From Opitutia bacterium (lineage in GTDB: Bacteria; Verrucomicrobiota; Verrucomicrobiia; Opitutales; Seribacteraceae): a stretch of DNA of 7,364 nucleotides. Where the stretch lies: contig JABHOU010000273.1 in NCBI GenBank assembly GCA_018695085.1, positions 1 to 7,364 of the forward strand, given 5' to 3'. The translations under genes and the position numbers were made by a program. How positions within the stretch are numbered: the stretch's first letter is position 1; every line of letters begins with the position of its first letter. This document shows, piece by piece, positions 1-4,293 of the stretch. The notes under the pieces were generated by a model. The model had not been told where the DNA came from and searched no databases. It was given only the letters and a program-made list of their open reading frames with translations.

Positions 1-148
1 ATGGCGTATCCGGAAACCTCCAGATTCATTTCTTGACAACTGATTTGCATGAAAGGAAGAAAAAAGCATGCGAGAGCCACAACATAACAAATCAATGCTG
101 GTATTTTTTTATTATCTGAATTCATTTTATTTTAACTTTTGGAAACAA

Positions 149-178
149 TTGATAAAAATGTAACTAGAATACTACACT
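149..178 (+). promoter_or_regulatory. possible sigma70-like promoter upstream of the Mpv17-like gene
   Basis: TTGATA (149-154, 5 of 6 matches to the -35 consensus) is followed after 18 nt by TACACT (173-178, 4 of 6). If used, the transcript would start near 185 and its leader would contain the 196-226 hairpin. Such matches occur by chance in AT-rich DNA, so this is only a candidate. Confidence 0.22.
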
Positions 179-195
179 AATCAACTCACCCTAGC

Positions 196-226
196 CTATT
201 ATAAAATTTATTTTTTTTTATAATAG
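196..226. repeat. perfect 11-bp inverted repeat (A/T hairpin)
   Basis: CTATTATAAAA (196-206) and TTTTATAATAG (216-226) are perfect reverse complements separated by a 9-nt T-rich loop. Allowing one bulged C at 195, the outer bases AG/CT also pair. The stem has almost no G/C, so it is not a standard intrinsic terminator. A leader hairpin or a binding site for a dimeric regulator are alternatives. The structure is certain; the function is not. Confidence 0.6.
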
Positions 227-348
227 CTTGATTGTGGTTGGGAAGTTACTTTCATCGGACACCGAAACGGCGATAAGTTAACGTAACCGCAACTATTCAA
301 TACACACAATCCATTGGAGCTTTTTAGAGAGTGTTGACTTAATCAGGA

Positions 349-1062
349 ATGAATAGTTTCGGTGGAATGAAAACGCTACTTTTTCCGATATTGATTAAGC
401 TGTGGAGGATGAGCTCTTCCGGTTTCCGGGCCAACCTAGTCCCGGGGCTCGTTTTGTGGGCCGTCGGTCTTGGCGTCGTGCTCACTTATTACTTCCTTGA
501 ATCCTCAAGAGGCTTCTTCGAGTCGGTGATGGAGATCAAGCGGACCTATGGCTTTCTCTATTCATTCATAGCGACTGCTTTCTTTGGCGGGTTCATTCCC
601 TTTCTCTACCTATGGGCGGCAGGTCGGATTAATGCAGGCATGGTTTCGCGCCACGCGGCATTCTTCGTATTCTACTGGGGCGGCCGAGGAATCGACGTCG
701 ATGCTTTCTACCGGCTCCAAAGCCTTCTTTTCGGCGACAATCTAAACTGGACGACCATTGCGACCAAAGTCTTCGTCGACCAATTCGTCTACTGCACCCT
801 CTGGGCGGCTCCGATCACCGCCGTCTTTTACGGATGGAAGGATTGCGACTTCTCCTGGTCCCAGTTCCGCAAAACAACGACCAAGCGATCTTTCCTCTTC
901 GAGGTCGCTCGCCTCCTGCTCTCCACTTGGCTCGTCTGGATTCCCGCCACCGCCATCATTTACTCTCTTCCTCAGCCCCTGCAAGTTCCTCTCTTCAGCC
1001 TGACCCTATGCTTTTTCGTGCTCTTAGTCAGCGTATTGTCGAGAAAGGAAGGCAGGTCTTGA
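349..1062 (+). CDS. Mpv17/PMP22-like polytopic membrane protein
   Basis: A 237-residue integral membrane protein with about five hydrophobic segments (roughly 31-50, 72-90, 146-162, 186-206, 213-230). The C-terminal half has the family pattern of Mpv17/PMP22 proteins: a K-x-F-V-D-Q segment at 140-145 before a helix with a Pro, then W194-x-x-W197-x-P199, a Pro at 208, L-Q-x-P near 211-214, and a final helix ending in L-S followed by basic residues. Eukaryotic relatives sit in organelle membranes and the known ones act as channels or in metabolite homeostasis; bacterial members are uncharacterised. The start at 349 is preceded by CAGGA placed too close for a normal ribosome site; Met7 (367) is an alternative start. 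It stands alone, and the island begins just after its stop. Family assignment is by pattern recognition, with no search behind it. Confidence 0.62.
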   Translation: MNSFGGMKTLLFPILIKLWRMSSSGFRANLVPGLVLWAVGLGVVLTYYFLESSRGFFESVMEIKRTYGFLYSFIATAFFGGFIPFLYLWAAGRINAGMVSRHAAFFVFYWGGRGIDVDAFYRLQSLLFGDNLNWTTIATKVFVDQFVYCTLWAAPITAVFYGWKDCDFSWSQFRKTTTKRSFLFEVARLLLSTWLVWIPATAIIYSLPQPLQVPLFSLTLCFFVLLVSVLSRKEGRS

Positions 1063-1226
1063 TTTGGAAAAAGCTCGGTTGCCTCGGAATCGGTAGGCTT
1101 CTCCTCCGGTTGCTCCTCAACCCGTTCCAAAAAGGAATTGGCTAATTCGGCTTCGGTGGTGATGCCTGCGCTGGTGTCTGCTCCCGAATCGTTACCCGGA
1201 GCCTCGGTAATTGTTTCCTGATCCAT
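972..1226 (-). CDS. acidic phage scaffold-like protein, apparently truncated
   Basis: The frame opens with ATG at 1226 and encodes 84 residues. Residues 1-51 form an acidic, low-complexity stretch rich in E, T, D, S and P with a short helical E-L-A-N-S-F-L-E segment. This resembles the N-termini of phage capsid scaffolding proteins, but that is a resemblance in composition, not a proven homology. From about residue 55 the frame enters the 3' end of the convergent Mpv17-like gene and the protein turns basic (K-K-H-R-V-R-L-K-R), which suggests that the native gene was cut near 1065-1075 and now reads through into host DNA. The upstream sequence has AGGAG, but more than 20 nt from the ATG. It is probably a remnant rather than a working gene. 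It is the left end of the minus-strand phage-like block. Confidence 0.42.
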   Translation of the reverse strand: MDQETITEAPGNDSGADTSAGITTEAELANSFLERVEEQPEEKPTDSEATELFPNQDLPSFLDNTLTKSTKKHRVRLKRGTCRG

Positions 1227-1262
1227 ATCTGCGTTTGATTAAGTTCGCACTCTCCTGCGGTG

Positions 1263-1304
1263 TTACCCGCCAACGATCTCATAATAACGCAAAGAGGCGT
1301 TATT
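1263..1304 (-). pseudogene. possible 3' remnant of an upstream phage-like gene
   Basis: Read leftwards, the frame ends in A-S-L-R-Y-Y-E-I-V-G-G followed by TAA at 1265-1263, then a purine-rich AGGAG and the next start at 1226. That is the spacing expected if this is the last dozen codons of a gene preceding the scaffold-like one. To the right the frame is interrupted by the repeat-A breakpoint at about 1303. It is too short for any function call and could be chance. Confidence 0.22.
1283..1304. repeat. 8-bp inverted repeat at the repeat-A breakpoint
   Basis: AATAACGC (1283-1290) and GCGTTATT (1297-1304) pair perfectly around a 6-nt loop. Neither side is followed by a T tract, so it is a poor intrinsic terminator. 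Its right arm ends inside the TTGGGGA joint where repeat A begins. That position suggests a hairpin that could stall replication or be cleaved, but coincidence is possible. Confidence 0.4.
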
Positions 1305-1425
1305 GGGGAAACAAATCGTAAAAGTGTGCAAAAACCCCCCTTGACCCAAACGGCGGCGAGTATTGGATGGAGGCATGAAGAAACTACTTGCCGCTATGTT
1401 CGTCGCCCTGCTGATGGTTGGGTGT
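1302..1425 (+). repeat. repeat A, copy 1: leader plus lipoprotein signal-peptide module
   Basis: About 124 bp that recur at 1963-2087 with some 10 differences (about 92% identity). The module contains ATTGGGGAAACAAATCGT, an A5-C6 run, TTGACC (1341-1346, a possible -35 element with no good -10 box behind it), GGATGGAGG and the first 17 codons of the lipoprotein gene. Homology stops at the codon of the lipobox cysteine. A one-base difference (GGAGGC here, GGAGGGC in copy 2) puts the ATG lying inside the GGATGGAGG motif out of frame here and in frame in copy 2, which supports the shared M-K-K-L-L start as the real one. Confidence 0.85.
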
Positions 1426-1836
1426 GGGGGTGATGACCGTATGGCTGTCAGGAAGATCAAGGAGGCGAAGGAAAACGGTGCCACCGAGCTTTACCTCAGC
1501 AACGACCAAATCTCCGATCTCTCATCGCTGACTGGCTTGACGAATTTGGAGAGGCTGTACCTCAGCAATAACCAAATCTCCGATCTCTCGCCACTGACGG
1601 AGTTGACGAATTTGGAGTGGCTGGACCTCAGCGGCAACCCTATCACCGACCTCTCGCCGCTCAAGGGGTTGACGAATTTGAAGAGGCTGTTCTTCAGCAA
1701 CAATCCAATCTCCGACCTCTCGCCGCTGGCGGGGTTGACGAACTTGGAGTTTCTGTACTTCTACGACAACCCCATCCCTGATGACCAGAAGGCCATGCTC
1801 AGGAAGGCCCTGCCGAACTGCGACATCAGCTTCTGA
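1375..1836 (+). CDS. leucine-rich-repeat lipoprotein
   Basis: A predicted lipoprotein of 153 residues. Residues 1-17 are a short signal peptide ending in L-L-M-V-G-C17, so Cys17 would be lipidated and the protein anchored at the periplasmic or outer membrane. After a charged linker (18-38), four nearly identical 22-residue leucine-rich repeats run from 41 to 128 with the S-N-x-x-I-S-D-L-S-P-L and G-L-T-N-L-x-x-L pattern of the SDS22/internalin type, followed by a C-terminal cap with N-P-I-P-D-D-Q. LRRs bind proteins; no partner can be named. The start at 1375 is chosen because M-K-K-L-L is conserved in the second copy; TTG at 1363 would add four residues. GGAGG lies only 1 nt before the ATG, an unusually short spacing. 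The TGA directly abuts the stop of the convergent nuclease stub. It is antisense to the surrounding phage-like genes, as cargo (moron) genes often are. Confidence 0.82.
   Translation: MKKLLAAMFVALLMVGCGGDDRMAVRKIKEAKENGATELYLSNDQISDLSSLTGLTNLERLYLSNNQISDLSPLTELTNLEWLDLSGNPITDLSPLKGLTNLKRLFFSNNPISDLSPLAGLTNLEFLYFYDNPIPDDQKAMLRKALPNCDISF
1495..1758 (+). repeat. four tandem 66-bp repeats encoding LRR units
   Basis: Units at 1495-1560, 1561-1626, 1627-1692 and 1693-1758 each begin with CTCAGC or TTCAGC and contain ATC-x-CCGA-x-CTCTC and TTGACGAA-x-TTG in the same places. A degenerate partial unit continues to about 1788. The high DNA-level similarity means that repeat number can change by slippage or unequal crossing-over in whole 22-residue steps without breaking the frame. 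Confidence 0.85.
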
Positions 1837-1954
1837 CTAAAGCAGCCCAAAGGCGTCCCGATACTTTTCGAACCTCCCTTTGCTCTTCGAGTTGTGAGGA
1901 TAGAACTTGGCGGTAGCCGAGTTCAACAATTCATCCTGCGGGACCAAGTACCAA
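1837..1954 (-). pseudogene. repeat B, copy 1: 3' stub of a PD-(D/E)XK nuclease gene
   Basis: The minus strand encodes 38 residues from W-Y-L-V-P-Q-D-E to the end F-E-K-Y-R-D-A-F-G-L-L, closing with TAG at 1839-1837. This matches residues 95-132 of the intact nuclease at 2438-2836. Over 1839-1954 only five bases differ from 2440-2555, and four of the five are synonymous; the fifth changes His to Asn. Upstream of Trp95 the match is lost and repeat A, copy 2 begins, so the catalytic part is missing and this copy cannot be active. It ends back-to-back with the LRR lipoprotein gene, with no base between the two stop codons. Confidence 0.85.
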
Positions 1955-1962
1955 CCGAGGGA

Positions 1963-2087
1963 ATTGGGGAAACAAATCGTAAAAGTGTGAAAAAACCCCC
2001 CTTGACCCAAACGGCGGCTAGTGTTGGATGGAGGGCATGAAGAAGTTACTTGTCGCTATGTTCGTCGCCCTGTTGATGGCGGGGTGT
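1963..2087 (+). repeat. repeat A, copy 2: leader plus lipoprotein signal-peptide module
   Basis: Second copy of the 1302-1425 module, directly following nuclease stub 1. The joint reads through TTGGGGA (1964-1970), a heptamer also present inside the intact nuclease gene at the matching point (about 2564-2570). Within the 17 signal-peptide codons the differences change only two residues (Ala6 to Val, Val15 to Ala); the others are silent. Downstream of the Cys codon the two copies share nothing recognisable. Confidence 0.85.
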
Positions 2088-2423
2088 GCGACCTCGATTG
2101 ATTGGACTGAAAATTACAAATCGCTTCGGCCAATGATGACGGAAGGGCAAGTTATTGCCCTTCTTGGAAAGCCCAAGGGAATTGCTTTACTAGAAAAAGG
2201 TCCGTTGTCTCCAGTTCCCGTTGTTTCTATAGGCTATGGGCCTTCTACAAAACACTTATCATTACTTTTCGTCAAAGATAGATTGCGGAGAGCATCTCAT
2301 CAAACGACCATTATATTGAGTAGGGATCCGCCAAAGGCTCATTTTGGTAACCCCGTTATTTTATTTGATTATGGGCTTGGGGAAGAGCCGGATGTAAACT
2401 TTCGAGAAAAGGTGCCGTGGTAG
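2037..2423 (+). CDS. small lipoprotein with SmpA/OmlA-like motif
   Basis: A predicted lipoprotein of 128 residues: signal peptide 1-16 ending L-L-M-A-G before Cys17, followed by a soluble domain. Residues 33-46 (M-M-T-E-G-Q-V-I-A-L-L-G-K-P) have the helix-turn pattern of the SmpA/OmlA/BamE-type fold, found in many small envelope proteins. The rest is not recognised, so no specific role is claimed. The start is placed at 2037, matching the first lipoprotein; ATG at 2028 is in frame and would add three residues. The payload part is visibly richer in A and T and uses rarer codons than its own signal-peptide region and the flanking genes, so the mature part probably has a different origin from the leader. 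It is convergent with the nuclease gene, 14 nt between stops. Confidence 0.72.
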   Translation: MKKLLVAMFVALLMAGCATSIDWTENYKSLRPMMTEGQVIALLGKPKGIALLEKGPLSPVPVVSIGYGPSTKHLSLLFVKDRLRRASHQTTIILSRDPPKAHFGNPVILFDYGLGEEPDVNFREKVPW

Positions 2424-2437
2424 TGCAGTCGATTCCT

Positions 2438-2836
2438 TCAAAGCAGCCCAAAGGCGTCCCGATACTTCTCGAACCTCCCCTTGCTCTTCGAGTTGTGCGG
2501 ATAGAACTTGGCGGTAGCCGAGTGCAACAATTCATCCTGCGGAACCAAGTACCAAGCGTCGTGGTTGGGGATTCTGACGGCTAGGTAATCGTAGTCGCCC
2601 ATGGTGTTTATCTTGTTTTTTCCAATTCCCGTTCCGACTTGGTAGCGGTGACTCAGAAAGGCGGTAGTGCCTCGAACTTGGATTCTAGTCAAACCGTTGC
2701 GTCCATCCACGATGGCGTCGTATCCGGCGTTGTCGCAGATGGGTACGGAGACGGTGTGTCCACGCCTCATGCACTCCAGTTGGAACTCTATCTCATAGAC
2801 TGCCCCAACGGAATGATTGTCATTCGCCGGAGTCAT
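2438..2836 (-). CDS. group I intron-associated type PD-(D/E)XK endonuclease
   Basis: A 132-residue protein of the small I-Ssp6803I-like nuclease family (homing-type, found in group I introns, phages and free-standing). Order of motifs: helix with Gly11, Glu15 and Glu17 (V-G-A-V-Y-E-I-E), G-Y-D40-A-I-V-D with the metal-binding Asp, then I-Q53-V-R55 where the family usually has (E/Q)-x-K, followed by D-Y-D-Y-L-A-V near 81-87, the W-Y-L-V-P strand at 95-99 and the C-terminal F-E-K-Y-R-D-A-F. Length is normal and the frame intact. Arg in place of the catalytic Lys may lower or abolish cutting. No intron is seen around it. The start at 2836 overlaps the end of the 61-aa gene by 17 nt, so they are probably co-transcribed. 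Its last 116 bp are duplicated at 1839-1954. Confidence 0.78.
   Translation of the reverse strand: MTPANDNHSVGAVYEIEFQLECMRRGHTVSVPICDNAGYDAIVDGRNGLTRIQVRGTTAFLSHRYQVGTGIGKNKINTMGDYDYLAVRIPNHDAWYLVPQDELLHSATAKFYPHNSKSKGRFEKYRDAFGLL
2440..2555 (-). repeat. repeat B, copy 2 (inside the intact nuclease gene)
   Basis: This is the partner of 1839-1954 (about 96% identical, offset 601 bp). Beyond 2555 the two copies diverge except for the TTGGGGA heptamer some 9 nt further on, which marks the probable recombination joint. Confidence 0.85.
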
Positions 2837-3005
2837 TCAGAAGGCCGTCGTCGGCTTCAAAGCCGACTACGTCCTCGTCCATCCATTCGTTGATTGCTTC
2901 GCAGGCTATCTCAGCCAACTGGACTTCCTCGAGGTCCGATTCCTCGGACCATCGCCGCAAGCAGGCGGTGATCTCGTTGGCGAACTGCTCGCAGGGTTCA
3001 ATCAT
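2820..3005 (-). CDS. small acidic phage-like protein of unknown function
   Basis: A 61-residue, strongly acidic protein (M-I-E-P-C-E-Q-F-A-N-E at the start, E-A-D-D-G-L-L-N-D-S-G-E at the end), probably helical, with no domain recognised. The ATG at 3005 is preferred because it overlaps the stop of the preceding gene in ATGATTGA, an arrangement typical of translational coupling; a TTG at 3041 would add 12 residues. The stop overlaps the start of the nuclease gene. It belongs to the minus-strand phage-like block. Confidence 0.6.
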   Translation of the reverse strand: MIEPCEQFANEITACLRRWSEESDLEEVQLAEIACEAINEWMDEDVVGFEADDGLLNDSGE

Positions 3006-3198
3006 CCTGCAAGACTCGTAGCACCCTGTCGATGGCCGCAATTTCTCCGGCCAGTTTGGCCAGCTTGTGCGGGTTGTCGGTGAGGTCGGTATGTTGAAAA
3101 TCCATGATGGCGGCTTCGCGTTCCTTAGCGAGGTAGTCGAGTACCTCGTCCCAATCTTCGCGACGATGGAGGCGGGTTAATGCTTCTTTGAGAGTCAT
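2998..3198 (-). CDS. small phage-like helical protein
   Basis: A 66-residue protein starting M-T-L-K-E-A-L-T-R-L, with two predicted amphipathic helices; the C-terminal half (K-L-A-G-E-I-A-A-I-D-R-V-L) has the look of small structural or accessory proteins encoded next to portal genes in tailed phages. This is a resemblance only. The ATG at 3198 is preferred over the longer GTG start at 3288 for two reasons: GGGGAG lies 9 nt before it, one of the few proper Shine-Dalgarno sequences in the window, and the ATG overlaps an upstream TGA as ATGA. The 3' end overlaps the next gene by 8 nt. Confidence 0.62.
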   Translation of the reverse strand: MTLKEALTRLHRREDWDEVLDYLAKEREAAIMDFQHTDLTDNPHKLAKLAGEIAAIDRVLRVLQDD

Positions 3199-3260
3199 TG
3201 TTGCGAACTCCCCGGTACGTTGCCCGGAGCGGTTCCTAGCTGGCCCACCAAGGCGTTCTG
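3195..3260 (-). pseudogene. 3' fragment of an upstream phage-like gene
   Basis: In the frame that ends in TGA at 3197-3195 the minus strand encodes about 21 residues, N-A-L-V-G-Q-L-G-T-A-P-G-N-V-P-G-S-S-Q-Q before the stop. The TGA overlaps the ATG of the 66-aa gene as ATGA, the normal arrangement in tightly packed phage operons. The G/P/Q-rich tail resembles the C-termini of phage portal or packaging proteins. Seven codons further upstream the frame meets a TGA (3281-3279) in AT-richer DNA of a different character, so the gene body is missing and the island edge lies near 3260. Confidence 0.4.
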
Positions 3261-3289
3261 TGAAACATAAAAGGATAATCAAAAGCACT

Positions 3290-3318
3290 TTGCTTTCGGT
3301 AGAGTTTGCACCCAGAAT
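3290..3318 (+). promoter_or_regulatory. weak candidate promoter for the hydrolase-DedA-sulfatase genes
   Basis: TTGCTT (3290-3295) and CAGAAT (3313-3318) are 17 nt apart and lie 30 nt before the hydrolase start, between the island edge and the first gene of the group. Each box matches its consensus only partly (3 and 4 of 6), so the call is weak; position is the main argument. Confidence 0.22.
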
Positions 3319-3347
3319 AAGGTTTTAAGAACTTTCCACTTCTCATC

Positions 3348-4265
3348 ATGAAACCTGTCTCAATCCTTTCATTATTTATTTTCACTCTCATAACATCGGC
3401 TCTAGGGAAGACCCCCTACCCGCCCAAACTTACCGATGCTCGCGAAGAGGTCTACAAGACCATCGGCGATACCAAGCTGAAGCTATGGATATTCGAACCC
3501 GAAGGTCACAAAAAGTCGGACAAGCGTCCCGCGGTGGTTTTTTTCTTTGGAGGCGGTTGGAGAGCAGGCACGCCCGGCCAGTTCGAGATGCAGTGCAAGT
3601 ATTTGGCCTCGCGGGGAATGGTCGCCATGACGGCGGACTATCGGGTGTCCACTCGCCACGGGACCAAGGCTGCGGCATGCGTGGAGGACGGAAAATCGGC
3701 CGTTCGCTGGATCCGAAAGAATGCAAGAAAGCTGGGCGTTGACCCCGCCAAGGTGGCGGCGGGCGGAGGTTCCGCCGGCGGGCACGTCGTAGCCGCAATC
3801 GCCTCCGTGCCCGGCTTCGAGAAAGACGAGGAGACTTCCTCCGTCCCCGATGCCCTTTTGCTTTTCAACCCTGCGGTAATACTAGCCGAGGTTCCCGGAA
3901 AAATCGATATGCCCGCCGAGAAGGCAGTATCTCTAAAAGAACGCATCGGCACCGACCCCAAGAAAATTTCCCCCTACCATCACCTCCGCAAGGGCTTGCC
4001 TCCAACGATCGTTTTTCACGGCACGAACGACGACGCGGTGCCTTTTCGCACCGTTCAATTGTATGAGAAACGGGCCCAAGCGCTGGGGAACTCGTGCAAG
4101 CTCGTTGGATTCGAGGACAAGCCGCACGGATTCTTCAACTGGGGAAGGTTCGGCAATGCTCCCTTTCGCGAGACCATGCTCGAATGCGACGACTTTCTAA
4201 AGGAGCTTGGCTGGATTCGTGGAAAGCCGACGATCACGGCATTTGCAAAAGAACAGTCGAAGTAG
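3348..4265 (+). CDS. secreted alpha/beta hydrolase (esterase/lipase-like)
   Basis: A 305-residue secreted hydrolase of the HSL/BD-FAE-like esterase group. Residues 1-20 are a Sec signal peptide with likely cleavage after A-L-G. The core contains F-F-G-G-G-W (66-71, oxyanion hole, the HGGG equivalent), A-D-Y-R near 96-99, the nucleophile elbow G-G-S142-A-G-G, the acid in H-G-T-N-D228-D-A-V-P and the catalytic His in K-P-H260-G-F-F. The triad Ser142-Asp228-His260 is complete. Such enzymes remove acetyl or other acyl groups from polysaccharides or small esters; the substrate is unknown, but the sulfatase in the same gene group points to a decorated polysaccharide. No Shine-Dalgarno sequence precedes the ATG. 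It is followed after 28 nt by the DedA-like gene. Confidence 0.85.
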   Translation: MKPVSILSLFIFTLITSALGKTPYPPKLTDAREEVYKTIGDTKLKLWIFEPEGHKKSDKRPAVVFFFGGGWRAGTPGQFEMQCKYLASRGMVAMTADYRVSTRHGTKAAACVEDGKSAVRWIRKNARKLGVDPAKVAAGGGSAGGHVVAAIASVPGFEKDEETSSVPDALLLFNPAVILAEVPGKIDMPAEKAVSLKERIGTDPKKISPYHHLRKGLPPTIVFHGTNDDAVPFRTVQLYEKRAQALGNSCKLVGFEDKPHGFFNWGRFGNAPFRETMLECDDFLKELGWIRGKPTITAFAKEQSK

Positions 4266-4293
4266 GATCGCCTTCAGGGACGGAAACGATCAC

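Larger units (their letters stand above)
1..348. other. AT-rich intergenic leader, no gene identified
   Basis: No convincing gene is seen on either strand. Frame 1 is open from the window edge to a TGA at 34-36, so the first 36 bases could be the tail of an upstream gene, but 11 codons are too few to judge. From about base 90 to 230 the DNA is much richer in A and T than the genes that follow. It holds the hairpin at 196-226 and a possible promoter at 149-178. The last 100 bases lead into the start at 349 without a strong Shine-Dalgarno sequence. Confidence 0.6.

Noticed and set aside
196..226. Hairpin as an intrinsic terminator or integron attC site.
   Set aside because: The stem is almost only A/T, there is no gene directly upstream to terminate, and no attC core or conserved bulges are seen.
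1327..1340. A/C homopolymer run in repeat A as a phase-variable switch.
   Set aside because: Runs of five or six bases are too short for frequent slippage and lie outside the coding frame.
1495..1758. Regularly spaced similar units as a CRISPR array.
   Set aside because: The units are contiguous 66-bp codon repeats in an open frame encoding LRRs, without unique spacers.
3226..3250. GGTTC followed by CCCACCA looks like the 3' end of a tRNA, which would suggest a phage attachment site.
   Set aside because: No matching acceptor stem, anticodon arm or second copy is seen, and the bases are explained as codons of the phage-like gene fragment.
1068..3300. AAAAGC followed by similar bases near both island edges (about 1068 and 3282) as possible direct repeats from integration.
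   Set aside because: Only about six bases align without shifts, so it is not distinguishable from chance.
4207..4293. N-terminal extension of the DedA-like protein from ATG 4207.
   Set aside because: These codons lie in the hydrolase 3' end, give a charged non-membrane sequence, and the ATG at 4294 begins directly with a membrane helix.
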